NCBI RefSeq assembly: GCF_007981265.1
Contig: NZ_CP034363.1
Span: forward strand, 4,030,001 to 4,094,000
Source: Pantoea sp. CCBC3-3-1
GTDB lineage: Bacteria; Pseudomonadota; Gammaproteobacteria; Enterobacterales; Enterobacteriaceae
Direction: 5' to 3'
DNA length: 64,000 bases
A program made the position numbers and the translations under genes. Below the pieces are notes generated by a model. It did not search any database, had not been told where the DNA came from, and was given only the letters and a program-made list of their open reading frames with translations. This document shows positions 32,053 to 41,194 of the stretch, one piece after another; position 1 is the stretch's first letter; every line of letters begins with the position of its first letter.

Positions 32053-32683
32053 AGCACTAATCCAAAACAAGGATGAGTGGGTGCCAGAGGCACAGCAATG
32101 GGAAAAGGCTACGGCCCTCGCCCGGCGAAGGTGTCAGGGTTTTCAGCAGATGGAGTCCGGCTTCAACCGATAGACATCAGTAAAATCAGATCGCGTCTGT
32201 TTTTACGCATGGCCAACAGTAAAGCGTATAAAAACCCTCACCGCATGGCGGGAGAATTTTTTGACGGAATGTGACAAGCGGATCGGCGGCACGACATCGA
32301 GTGATGTTGGTGACAGACGCTTTGCAGCTGTGACCTTTTCATGGCGGCGACCTCAGAAGATGGATGATGATAAACGGCCGCAATAATGGCATCTTTTTTT
32401 TTCAGGTTCAATATAGAGAGTGCATCAAACTGCAAGCGCCCTTTTTATCTTATCTTTCATTTTCAATAAGTTAACCAATTACTGGTGGTATCAAAAGGTT
32501 ATATTTCCGTTGCCTATGCATTTGTTATGCAAAGCTATTCAATCAGAAAGCTGTTGATAAGCGCCGTATCTGCCAGGCCGTGTTACCTGGTTGAAAAGCA
32601 ATCAGGAGAGGTAAGAAAACTGTTTATTTTGCCGACAACTGCTGAAAAAGAGTGCAATCAGTTCGCTTTCCTGCATAAAGCCG
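32053..32683. other. speC upstream region up to the tRNA-Phe promoter
   Basis: About 630 bp without a convincing gene. It must contain the leftward speC promoter. A short open frame over 32485-32757 runs into the tRNA gene and is not credible. Confidence 0.6.
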
Positions 32684-32712
32684 TTGACGATTTTAAGCGA
32701 CTACGGTTTAAT
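32684..32712 (+). promoter_or_regulatory. tRNA-Phe promoter
   Basis: -35 TTGACG (5 of 6) and -10 TTTAAT (5 of 6) are separated by 17 bp, followed by a GC-rich discriminator GCGCC and the mature tRNA 10 bp later. A strong sigma-70 stable-RNA promoter. Confidence 0.88.
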
Positions 32713-32722
32713 GCGCCTCGTT

Positions 32723-32798
32723 GCCCGGATAGCTCAGTCGGTAGAGCAGGGGATTGAAAATCCCCGTGTCGGTGGTTCGATTCCGCCTCCGGGCACCA
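32723..32798 (+). tRNA. pheV: tRNA-Phe(GAA)
   Basis: A 76-nt gene with encoded CCA. The acceptor stem GCCCGGA pairs with TCCGGGC. The D-loop has AGCTCAGTCGGTAGAGC, the anticodon stem-loop GGGGATTGAAAATCCCC carries GAA at 32756-32758, and GGTTCGATTCC forms the T arm. Location next to speC and to an integrase gene matches the pheV/pheU island insertion sites of enterobacteria. Its 3' end is the presumed left attachment site of the island to the right. Confidence 0.97.
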
Positions 32799-32912
32799 CT
32801 ATTCGAAGCACGCTGGTCAGAGGTGAGAAAACTGACGGGCGTTTAACGGGAGTGGTACTTGTTGATGTTGATCCTCACATCAGCATACATCAAGAAGTTA
32901 CCCTCTCGATCA

Positions 32913-32942
32913 GGGAGCCTGCTGCTAACAGGCTCCCTTTTC
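32913..32942 (+). terminator. tRNA-Phe terminator
   Basis: GGGAGCCTG / CAGGCTCCC stem followed by TTTTC, about 115 bp after the tRNA. It separates the tRNA transcript from the convergent integrase gene. Confidence 0.88.
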
Positions 32943-32980
32943 TCGATCACCGTGAATAATTACAATGACGTGACTGAATG

Positions 32981-33982
32981 TCAACCATTGTAAAACATCT
33001 CTTCAGCCTTGTCGGTGTAAAGCGCCATTTCCTTTTCCAGCGCCTGGCTCACAATATCCATACTGATATCAACATATTCCATTGTTGTACTCACGTTGCG
33101 GTGTCCTAGCAACCCCTTAACCAGCTGCAGATTTCGTTCAGGCGAGCTCATCAGTGTCGTGGCAAGGGTGTGCCTGAACCGGTGGGGAGAAACATCAAAC
33201 CCGCACTCTTTTGACAGCCTGCGAAAAAACGAGCGTAACGGTTGCAGCGATGGTTTTTCCGAAAGAGACGCCCTTTCTGCAGGCGAAGAGACAAACCGCT
33301 CATAGTGAAAGAGCGAATCATTATTGCCGGCACCGCAGTCCCTTGCACGCTGAAGCAACGCTTCCAGTCTCGGTCGTAAATGACTGACAACGGGAACCCG
33401 CCATTCCCGGTACGTTTTACTGCCTTCCGCTCTTAATTCAATCCACCCATCGTCAAGAGACACATCTTTTAGACGTATATGGAGCAGTTGATTTTGCCGC
33501 ATACCGGTGTAACGCAACGTGTCCAGGACAGTCAGCCAGTACCATACTGGCCTCAGAGCGCATTTAGACTCGGTTCTGGGCTCAGAAGCAAATTGCTGCA
33601 TAGTTAGCCAGATTTTTATCATCTGGTTTTTTGTTAGCGTTTTTTTACGCTTCTTGTCCTGTTTGACCGATACACCATTGAAGGGATTTTTACTTAAGTT
33701 CGTCAGTTGAGAAGTGATGGCAAAATTATACAGGGCACGCATATGGCTGACCTTATTGTTCCAGGTATGTGCAGAAAGGCACTGCTTCTTGAGCACACGC
33801 CTTCGCCACTCAAGCACATCGCGACTGGTTATGCCGTAAGGCGGACAGGCTTCCCCAATATGCTTCCTGAAACCACGAACAACCTTCTTATAACTCCACT
33901 CGGTATCTTCGCGCAGCGATTTACAGAAAAAGTACTCATCCATAAGTTCCTGCCAGAGCCAGTCAGCACTATTTTCGTTCAT
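32981..33982 (-). CDS. int: Island integrase (tyrosine recombinase)
   Basis: Tyrosine-type site-specific recombinase of 333 residues, XerC/D-like in architecture: an N-terminal SAM-like DNA-binding domain, then the catalytic domain. Catalytic residues are visible as the Arg in RYTGMRQNQLL, H-x-x-R in SPHRFRHTLATTLM, the His in LLGHRNVSTT and the nucleophile Tyr in MEYVDIS. The ATG at 33982 is better placed for GAGAGG than the one three codons upstream. Its location just inside the tRNA-Phe gene marks the left end of the island. It is the presumed enzyme for integration and excision at the tRNA 3' end. Confidence 0.93.
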   Translation of the reverse strand: MNENSADWLWQELMDEYFFCKSLREDTEWSYKKVVRGFRKHIGEACPPYGITSRDVLEWRRRVLKKQCLSAHTWNNKVSHMRALYNFAITSQLTNLSKNPFNGVSVKQDKKRKKTLTKNQMIKIWLTMQQFASEPRTESKCALRPVWYWLTVLDTLRYTGMRQNQLLHIRLKDVSLDDGWIELRAEGSKTYREWRVPVVSHLRPRLEALLQRARDCGAGNNDSLFHYERFVSSPAERASLSEKPSLQPLRSFFRRLSKECGFDVSPHRFRHTLATTLMSSPERNLQLVKGLLGHRNVSTTMEYVDISMDIVSQALEKEMALYTDKAEEMFYNG

Positions 33983-34039
33983 TTTTTCCATTCCTCTCTT
34001 AGTAACAGTAACGCACCAGATGTCAGACCGACGTTGTGG

Positions 34040-35683
34040 TCAGGGAAACAAAATGAACTGACTGTCCTGAGGGATGGTCTCTCTGTATACCCGCCTGCTT
34101 TTCACCAGGTAGCCTTTTACCCGTTTGAACCTCCCGGCCTTGTCGGGTGTATCGTAAAGCTGAGCAAAATAAAATCTCCTGTTATCACGACGCTTATGCA
34201 GGTTAAGTCGCTCAAAAGAAGCCTGAATGCTTTCCCGTTGAATAGTCGAACCAGTGGCCTTAAGGTAGTCGAAAAAGATACCGGGGACGGGTAAAAAGAC
34301 ATAGCCGGCAATAACATGGGTTTTGTCTGCTTTACCATTAAAACTAATATCTCCCAGATTGAGTCCCTCCCGGAGCCAGTCAAAAAACTGTTCTCCTTCC
34401 GCTACGTCAGTACCGGAGACTGCTACGGGTACGGAATCTGATCTTTCATCACATTTGTTAACAATTTCAACCTGAGAATAGTCCGAGTTTCCTTTTGCAG
34501 ACGGTTCCTTTTCATTTGCGGGGTCTTCTTTCTTTTCAAGGGGTTCTGACGATTGCTGTTCCTCTGCAATCACAACGCACACGTCTGCCTGTACCTCACC
34601 TTCATTTTCTGAAGCTATAGCATCTCCTGACATTTCGAAAAGAGACAGGAGAGCATCAGCATCATCTTCAGAGGGCAGAGAGTCAGAGCCAGTACTTTTT
34701 ACGATTTCGCTTAAAGCACTTTCTTCTTCGTTTTCTTCGCGGCTTTTAACTGGTGAGTCACTAAGCTGAGTGGGGTTATCAATACCTGTGGCAAGTGAAA
34801 AAATCTCAGGGGAAGATGGATCAGTTGCCCCGCGCAGAGCTGTTTGTTCAGATAAAATATCTGTAGGTAAAACCGTAGCGCCCCCCTCATTTGAAAGGGC
34901 TGTATTTTCTGGAATTTCACCTGTATTAGAACTTAAAATTTCCGCAGGTTTCCTCTCCATCAGAGGAGACTCTGTTTTCTCAGCTGCTTGTTTCATCAGG
35001 CTTCGGATCAACGGCATTGCCGGATGCTGGTTCCATAAGGACCCGGCAAGATTTCCCAGAGCTTTGGGATTTTCTGCCAGCCAGCCTGTCGCTTCCGCTG
35101 GCATAAGTTGTCCGGCTGCCAGCGCTGCAAAAGCTGAGGAGTTGTCAGCTTCCCGGAAGCGGAATCGATAAGGCGAGTCCGGAACGGTTATTCCCGGAAG
35201 CCAGCTTTTACCATCAAGCAGCTCCCCCTCCAGAGACGCCAGGAGCGGCAAATGCCAGAACAGTGCAGACCAGAAAATGACCGCATTCCACATCACGTTT
35301 TGCTCTGCCTGCTCTTCTGGCGCAGCTCCGGGTGGAAACATGTATCCTTTGGCCAGTCTGACCGCACAGGTTGTGAACTGCAGCGTAAGGTCCCCGAAGC
35401 CGTCTGACTGCGACCACCTTCCCTGCTGTGTTGCCGGCACATTCTGTACCCTGGCCAGTAAGCCATGCAGTGGCGTTATATAAAACCGGTGATAAACATC
35501 CGCCGGAAGTGAGCTGTTTTCCCATATTTGTCGCAGGCAGGTTTTTCTCAATGGGCTACAGCACAGCGTATCGACCGTACGCGGAGTGTGGTAGCCGGCA
35601 GGTGTGACAACGGATACATGATGTACTGGTTCCGGTTCACCTTTTGAAAACAGAAACCTCAGAGTCCTGATTCTGTCGCGCAT
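34040..35683 (-). CDS. TraI-domain (MobH relaxase-like) protein, apparently lacking the metal motif
   Basis: 547-residue protein from the ATG at 35683, behind AGGAGAAAATC. The N-terminal part (about residues 1-200: PAGYHTPRTVD, LRQIWENSSL, FYITPLHGLLARVQNVPA, MFPPGAAPEEQAEQN) resembles the TraI_2 domain of integrative-element relaxases. The C-terminal 110 residues (FFDWLREGLNLGDISFNG to SRRVYRE) resemble the TraI_2_C domain. Between them is a low-complexity, acidic Ser/Glu-rich linker. The histidine cluster and HD pair I expect of active MobH proteins are not visible; the aligned places read QGRWSQSDGFGDLT and ALFWHLPLL. It could be a non-catalytic paralogue. Confidence 0.75.
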   Translation of the reverse strand: MRDRIRTLRFLFSKGEPEPVHHVSVVTPAGYHTPRTVDTLCCSPLRKTCLRQIWENSSLPADVYHRFYITPLHGLLARVQNVPATQQGRWSQSDGFGDLTLQFTTCAVRLAKGYMFPPGAAPEEQAEQNVMWNAVIFWSALFWHLPLLASLEGELLDGKSWLPGITVPDSPYRFRFREADNSSAFAALAAGQLMPAEATGWLAENPKALGNLAGSLWNQHPAMPLIRSLMKQAAEKTESPLMERKPAEILSSNTGEIPENTALSNEGGATVLPTDILSEQTALRGATDPSSPEIFSLATGIDNPTQLSDSPVKSREENEEESALSEIVKSTGSDSLPSEDDADALLSLFEMSGDAIASENEGEVQADVCVVIAEEQQSSEPLEKKEDPANEKEPSAKGNSDYSQVEIVNKCDERSDSVPVAVSGTDVAEGEQFFDWLREGLNLGDISFNGKADKTHVIAGYVFLPVPGIFFDYLKATGSTIQRESIQASFERLNLHKRRDNRRFYFAQLYDTPDKAGRFKRVKGYLVKSRRVYRETIPQDSQFILFP

Positions 35684-35749
35684 GATTTTCTCCTGGTATA
35701 GGGCTGCCCAGTGTTGTGACACTCCCCGCGCTTCACCATAAAAAACCAG

Positions 35750-37258
35750 TTACTCATTCTCAGAAGTTTTTCCCGTTACTTCGTGCCTGTCGGCGCTCTC
35801 TCCATTTCCGGACGGTACGGTTTCATGCGTCGTCTCGCGGTTTTTCCCGCCTTCATCGCTCAGCCAGCGCATCAACTCGTTAAGCACAAGCGTTCTTCTG
35901 GCCCGGGTGACAGCCACGTACAGCAGGTTAGTCTCATCCTGCCGCTCATCCTGCGAAAGAAGCGGGTCGGTAATGTCAGTAAAATCCTCACTCAGCATCA
36001 CCACCGGCCATTCGAGCCCTTTGCTGCGGTGTGCGGTTGAAACCGTGACCTGAGCCTCTTTTTCATGAGTGACGACCTGACGGCGCATAATGGCCAGCTT
36101 TTGAGGGAGCGGGAAAAAGTCATCGAGCAGGCGAATAGCCTGGTTCATCTCCACGTCCTGCGTGGCTTTGGCTATCGAGCAGTACTCGTCAAAATCCCGG
36201 TAGTCCCGGCTGAGGCGCGGGGACTGCATCTTTTCAGGCATATCGGCGGAGAACCAGTACAGATCCTCAAGCTCTTCGGTCTTGTAGCCTTCAATCCCGC
36301 CGACCCAGAAGACCTTTTTCTCCATGAGACTTGCCGTTAAAGCACTCCCAATCACACCGGATACCGTCCGGCTCAGTACAGCAATGTGCTCAGTTCCCTC
36401 CGGAATTCGGGTCACCACACTGTCTTCACCCCCGTTGCCTTTTACCTGTTTATCTTCTCCGGCACGGTCCAGCAGGATGTTGGCCATACGCGCGACCTCA
36501 GGGCCAAAACGAAAACTCGCCGTCAGCCACAATTTGTCTGCCTGCGCCAGCTGAGGGGCATTGAGCGCGTTATCCGCCCCGCGAAACCGGTAAATCTGCT
36601 GGTAACGATCGCCGACCAAGATGACCCGGCAGGGCTGATTCAGTACAAACGCACTGGTCACCGGATTGGCGTCCTGCGCCTCATCGAAGAGGATGGTGTC
36701 CCAGCGTTTTGACAGGTCAGGATGAGAGAGCTGGAACAGTTTAAGGTAGGTGTCGTGCGTGACGGGAAAGGTTGAATCAATACGGCTCATTTCATACCAG
36801 AGGATTTGGATTGCCCCCAGAATTTTACCTGCATCGAGACCGTGGCGATCATCCTCAGACGGCAGATGTATCAGCCCCGGCTCGGGGTCAGCACTGCAGA
36901 GGAACATGTTCAGCCCGCTGAGCGCCAGCCGCGCCAGCGGCCAGTGCCGGGTATTGAGCTTGCGGGCCACATCCGTAATGCGCAGACTTGCTGTCAGCCT
37001 TTCACGGAAGTGTTTGCCAAAGCGGGGCCACGCCAGCTGATGCGATGTTTTACACTCAACGTTATATGGAAATTTGCGTTCAGCTTCATCCCTCACAGCG
37101 CGATTATAGGCGAGGTAAAGCATTTTACTTCCCGGGTTGGCTTCGGCATAGCTCACTAAGGTGGAGGTTTTACCTGTTCCCGCAAAGGCGTTTACTACAA
37201 GCTGTGTACCTTGCCATTGTACAACAGCATTCTGCGCTTGAGTCGTATTCCAGGCCAT
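35750..37258 (-). CDS. UvrD/Rep-type superfamily 1 helicase
   Basis: 502-residue ATP-dependent DNA helicase. Motifs in order: Walker A AFAGTGKTS (GTGKT at residues 27-31), Walker B ILFDEAQDAN, motif III GDRYQQIYRFRGA, motif V VSTAHRSKGLEWPVVML and motif VI LLYVAVTRARRTL. The short length, without large 1B/2B insertions, is typical of helicases on conjugative elements and defence islands rather than UvrD or Rep. ATG start with GGAG. It lies 66 bp upstream of the TraI-like gene in the same direction and may act in element DNA processing. Confidence 0.88.
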   Translation of the reverse strand: MAWNTTQAQNAVVQWQGTQLVVNAFAGTGKTSTLVSYAEANPGSKMLYLAYNRAVRDEAERKFPYNVECKTSHQLAWPRFGKHFRERLTASLRITDVARKLNTRHWPLARLALSGLNMFLCSADPEPGLIHLPSEDDRHGLDAGKILGAIQILWYEMSRIDSTFPVTHDTYLKLFQLSHPDLSKRWDTILFDEAQDANPVTSAFVLNQPCRVILVGDRYQQIYRFRGADNALNAPQLAQADKLWLTASFRFGPEVARMANILLDRAGEDKQVKGNGGEDSVVTRIPEGTEHIAVLSRTVSGVIGSALTASLMEKKVFWVGGIEGYKTEELEDLYWFSADMPEKMQSPRLSRDYRDFDEYCSIAKATQDVEMNQAIRLLDDFFPLPQKLAIMRRQVVTHEKEAQVTVSTAHRSKGLEWPVVMLSEDFTDITDPLLSQDERQDETNLLYVAVTRARRTLVLNELMRWLSDEGGKNRETTHETVPSGNGESADRHEVTGKTSENE

Positions 37259-37478
37259 AGCAGTCTCCAGAGATGTTAAAATCTCGGTTTACTGTGACCA
37301 AGGTATGCACAGATATCGATTTTAAATTCAAAATCAAAAAAATATAATTTGCAGAACAACTATATTTCTGAATCGTGGAGTGAAACACGTTTCGTAGTTA
37401 ACTGACCATACATGATGATGTAATGATACCTACATAATTTTCTCTCATACAGCAATAATCAATTTAAACGAGGTTGGC

Positions 37479-39308
37479 ATGCTCAGTGAAGATGATAAAA
37501 ATGAAATAGTTAGTCAAATTTCTTCTTATATAGCAAAGTACGAAAAAGGAGATAAAGGTGACGCCTATGGATTTTCGGGACATACTTTTTTCTCTCAGCT
37601 TAAAGACAGTTATAATAAGAATAAAAAGATCGAACTTGAAAATATTGCTCATATATTGGCTAACATATCCATGATAGCCTTGATACCTAGAAGTAGAAAT
37701 GCGCCCTTAACACATGCAATAACGCTACATGACAGACGATCGTACTCTCCTTTTGATTTGGTTAAAGATGATATAAATATCATTAACTACGTATTATCAT
37801 TGTTAAATACCAGTGTATTTAAATCTAAACTGTGTGAAACAGTTCTCATGTTAGAATCACCGCGACGATATGATTTAGTGGAGACTATTTTAGAGGGATA
37901 TCTCTCGCACCCTATTATAGATGAAACTTGGTTTAGCTTAGTTGAACCGTTATACGAGAGATCGATAGTGCTTTCTAGGCAATTTGGCAAGAAGTCAGCT
38001 ATTAACACTATTGAAAAAAGAGTTGAAGATTATATAAGGTCACACACTCCGGGGAATTTAGGGGTATCGTTCAGCCTTTTTTCTCTCATAAAAGACTTCG
38101 GTTTGTTTTACCGAAAATCAAAAAGTTTAGAAGAGATAGCTCATATAATCGTTAATCATGGAAATTATTCTAAGGAGAATGGAGATTTTGATTTTGCTGA
38201 AAGATTATTTTTCATTTCAGCTTGATTTTTTAAAGTTCTCAAAAAGGACTATGAACATAGAAACGCCATTTTCGAAAGCGCTGAGTGTTTCTATCTACAT
38301 GCAGAACAACAGGCTTCTAAAGAGTATCAAGGCAACCCTTTAGCTAGGCATTTTTATGAAAATGCTTTGGAAAGATATCGTCTTATACCGAAAAAATTTA
38401 GAGAGGAAATGGGAGTTAACTCTAAAATAGAAAGCGCCCTTAAGCTAATCAGAAAACATGGCATGTTGTCTTTGGAAGATATGCATACTTATCAAACCCC
38501 AGCAGTTGATATTGAGAATCTTGTTGATAATTCGATAGAGCACGTTAAAGGAAAATCAGATCTACAACAAGCTCTACTTTATTTTGTTAACTTTAAAATG
38601 ATTGAATTAAATGAAATTTTAGATCAAGACGAAGAAAGGAAATTTAGGATATCCGATCTTTTTGGGTCAATACACATTTCAGGAGATGGGAGAGTAATTG
38701 GCCGTACAAAGCCAAAAGTAGAAGGCGATGAGGGTATTAATGAAGAAATAATGAGATCATTCGACATTTCATTGAAACTTATCGTCGCAGGCCAGATTAT
38801 ACCCGCAATTAATCAGCTTAATAAAGAATATAACCTCCCGCATAAATTTTTTAGCGAACTGTGTTGTCATTCCAAGTTAATTCCTCAGGAAAGAATTGAA
38901 TTAACATCAAGGGGTCTATATTTAGGATTTGAATTCCGTTTCGCTGAGGCAATCCATCTCATCTCTCCACAGGTAGAATTCTTGGTCAGAAATGTACTCA
39001 AGAGAGCAGGAATCATTACAAGTATTAATGAAGGCGGTGTGGAAAATGAGATTGGATTAAGTTCGTTATTAGATAAACCTCAGTCAGCTGAAATATTTGG
39101 CGAAGATCTTCATTTTAACTTACGTGCTATCTTTACGGATCCTATAGGAGCGAACCTCCGAAATTATGTGGCATATGGCTTACTTGATGACAATGCTGCC
39201 AACAGTGATGCCGTAGTATATGCATGGTGGCTTTATCTCAGGATTATTGTTATGTCCTTGACTCCCATGCCTATGATAAATTTGGTAATTACTCAAGATA
39301 TAATATAG
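37479..39308 (+). pseudogene. DUF4209-type protein gene interrupted by an in-frame TGA
   Basis: Two open stretches, 37479-38225 and 38367-39308, lie in the same frame. The bases between them (38226-38366) also read through in that frame, as FFKVLKKDYEHRNAIFESAECF onwards. The only obstacle to a 609-residue product is TGA at 38223-38225 (codon 249). The C-terminal half (about residues 480-590: VEFLVRNVLKRAGIITSINEG, LRNYVAYGLLDDNAANSD) resembles the DUF4209 domain found in phage and defence-type genes; no activity is known to me. The gene is markedly AT-rich against its GC-rich neighbours and runs opposite to them, as expected of inserted cargo. A shared hairpin follows at 39334-39356. Confidence 0.7.
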
Positions 39309-39333
39309 CCTGTTTAAAATTGCTTGTAACATA

Positions 39334-39356
39334 AAACCGGCCATAATGGCCGGTTT
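39334..39356. terminator. Bidirectional terminator after the DUF4209 gene
   Basis: AAACCGGCCA / TGGCCGGTTT perfect 10-bp stem with a 3-base loop, between two convergent genes. A near copy is found at 51648-51670. Confidence 0.85.
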
Positions 39357-39370
39357 AGTTAGATTATAAA

Positions 39371-40054
39371 TCAGGCAGCATTGCCAGTGAAAGTTTCAAG
39401 CCGCATTATCCAGTTTCCCAGGTAATGCCCCGGCGTATGAAGTACCCTTCTTCGCTCGTCCGCTAGGGTGTTACCTACCACTACTTCTCCGGCGATCCCA
39501 CTCAGGGATAACTGTATGTAAGCCATACCGGCCGCAAGCGGATCGATATCTGTCGCGGATACCCACAGATACCGGTGCGGTGGCCAGCCCGCTTTTCGCA
39601 GAACATCGGCAAATGCCAGCACCATGCAACCTGCACCACAGGCAGGTTCACTCAGCGTGATAAAGGGTTTGTCCCGGAACAGCGTTTCAGTGTCGCCCAG
39701 CTGCATGGCCGCCATCATTCTGGCCACATCCCAGGGCGTGAAAAACTGCCCCCGGTATTTGTCACCCAGCTCCAGCTGCATGAAGACGCGCCCCAGGAAG
39801 TCCCCGGACGCTTCACCCAGCCCGTTAACAACGTGGGCCAGCAGCTGCGCCATGCGCGTGACGTCCTCCTTCTCGTATCCACGAACTATACGCAAATACT
39901 TCTGCTCCCGCGCCTCACTGAAGCAAAGCCGGTTTTCCAGCGCGATGACGCTGCAGCTGATGAAGTCTTCGAACACTTTAAACCGGTGATGATACCGGGC
40001 CGTCTGACTGAACAACTTAACAAAGGCTTTTTCGTGGTTAATCATGCCAGGCAT
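39371..40054 (-). CDS. N-6 adenine DNA methylase-like protein
   Basis: 227-residue protein resembling the small N-6 DNA methylases of plasmids and integrative elements. The SAM-binding motif I is seen as LSEPACGAGCMVLAFADVL near residue 130, and the HsdM-like QFFTPWDVARMMAAMQ precedes it. I cannot see the NPPY/F catalytic motif IV, so activity is uncertain. It is the last gene of a leftward group; a structured leader at 40071-40115 precedes it. Confidence 0.75.
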   Translation of the reverse strand: MPGMINHEKAFVKLFSQTARYHHRFKVFEDFISCSVIALENRLCFSEAREQKYLRIVRGYEKEDVTRMAQLLAHVVNGLGEASGDFLGRVFMQLELGDKYRGQFFTPWDVARMMAAMQLGDTETLFRDKPFITLSEPACGAGCMVLAFADVLRKAGWPPHRYLWVSATDIDPLAAGMAYIQLSLSGIAGEVVVGNTLADERRRVLHTPGHYLGNWIMRLETFTGNAA

Positions 40055-40070
40055 GCGTCTTCTCCATAAA

Positions 40071-40115
40071 AAAAGGGAGCACGCACCCTGACCAGGGGAC
40101 GTGTCCCCTGAGGGT
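40071..40115 (-). promoter_or_regulatory. Structured leader 1 (upstream of the methylase gene)
   Basis: Minus-strand order: CAGGGGAC, CGTCCCCTG, GCGTGCTCCC, eight T, GGAG, ATG. The first and second segments pair. A segment starting within the first (GGGGACACG) can instead pair with CGTGCTCCC. The T-run after the last arm resembles a terminator, and that arm is partly complementary to the Shine-Dalgarno region. Confidence 0.55.
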
Positions 40116-40140
40116 AAAAAGCCACGGCATTGCCGTGGCT
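40116..40140 (-). terminator. Terminator of the DUF1281 gene
   Basis: GCCACGGCA / TGCCGTGGC stem followed on the minus strand by TTTTT, just after the DUF1281 reading frame ends. The downstream leader and methylase gene would need readthrough or a separate promoter. Confidence 0.85.
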
Positions 40141-40162
40141 GGGTTAACGGAGGAGCAGGCTT

Positions 40163-41090
40163 TTACCCCCGGACCTCACGATAAGATCCTGCTTCCTGAG
40201 CCGGTAACGCCGGCTCATCGCTGACGAGATAAAGCACCTGACCGGGCTGAGACGCGCCGGCCGCACCTTTGTATCCATCGACATGTTCACCGCCGTCATA
40301 GCAGTCGTAACCGCTGAGCCCGCTCACGGGCTCGCTGTAGCTGTGACGCACCTCGCAGTCAAGTACCGCAGCAATTTCCCCGACAACCTCACCTGACGGC
40401 GGGAGCCAGGGCGTATCCATCTGCAGCGTAAGACTGTTTGGCTTATGGCGCTGCCAGTTGACATTGTGCCCGGCCGGCCACTCCATGCCGTACTGCCGGC
40501 AGTAGAGGCTGGTTGTGGTCGATACGCCTGACATCAGCCCCCCGGAACCGTTCAGCTCTGCTGCCAGCCGGGTGGGTATGACGGCCAGCATATCGCAGGG
40601 CTGGGAGCGTTCAGGATACTGGCTGAGCCGCTCCCAGGCAGTTGCGGCATCAGACTCATCGCCGGCACTGACCAGACCAGTCGGTATACTGTCTGGCAAT
40701 CAGCTCCGCCATAACCTCACGTGCCGGGCCGGGAATATTCTCCCATTTCAGCGCGCCCAGACCTGACTGGTGATACAGCCGGTCAATGGCCCGGATGGTT
40801 TCCGCATCGAGGACGGCATCCTTCAGCAACAATGCCAGCCAGCTTTCAAACGCCTGGTTGGCCGCAGTGGAAAGCCCTGTGCCTGCACGGACCAGCCCCT
40901 GACAGGGCGGATACGACGTGGTCCGCACCGGCTTGAGTATCCCCGCCGCGCCGGCCAGAAACAGCTGTATGCTCTGCTGCACGGCGTGGCGGTGACGCGG
41001 TACGTCAGTTCCGTTTATCCACTGCAGCATGACATCGATGCAGACGGATTTACCGGTGATTTCCAGGCGGTTATGACACCATTCGGACAT
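40163..41090 (-). pseudogene. DUF1281 protein gene with a frameshift
   Basis: The gene begins MSEWCHNRLEITGK at 41090 (GAGGAG upstream) and continues to ARQYTDWSGQ. The reading frame then changes near 40670-40680, and the family sequence resumes as SAGDESDAATAWERLSQYPERSQPCDML in the next frame, ending at 40163. The two halves together have the length and domain order I remember for the roughly 300-residue DUF1281 proteins of conjugative plasmids and islands. A one-base insertion explains the break. Function unknown. A structured leader precedes it at 41111-41156. Confidence 0.75.
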
Positions 41091-41110
41091 AGTGAATACT
41101 CCTCTTTCAT

Positions 41111-41156
41111 AAAAAAAAGAGGACACAGCCCGTGAGGAGCGGTGTCCTCACGGGAC
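41111..41156 (-). promoter_or_regulatory. Structured leader 2 (upstream of the DUF1281 gene)
   Basis: Minus strand: CCCGT-GAGGACAC-CGCTCCTC-ACGGG-CT-GTGTCCTC then eight T and AAGAGGAG before the ATG. CCCGTGAGG pairs with CCTCACGGG, while GAGGACAC pairs with GTGTCCTC, so the two helices interleave or compete. CCTCTT can also pair with the AAGAGG of the ribosome-binding site. Confidence 0.6.
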
Positions 41157-41194
41157 GGCGACAGTTACGGAATAACCGCCACCGGATAAGTTAA

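Noticed and set aside
32485..32757. Open frame running into the tRNA-Phe gene
   Set aside because: It reads through the tRNA promoter and part of the tRNA, so it is not credible as a gene.
38223..38225. Selenocysteine at the in-frame TGA of the DUF4209 gene
   Set aside because: No evident bacterial SECIS hairpin was seen just downstream and the family is not known to use selenocysteine; a nonsense mutation is simpler.
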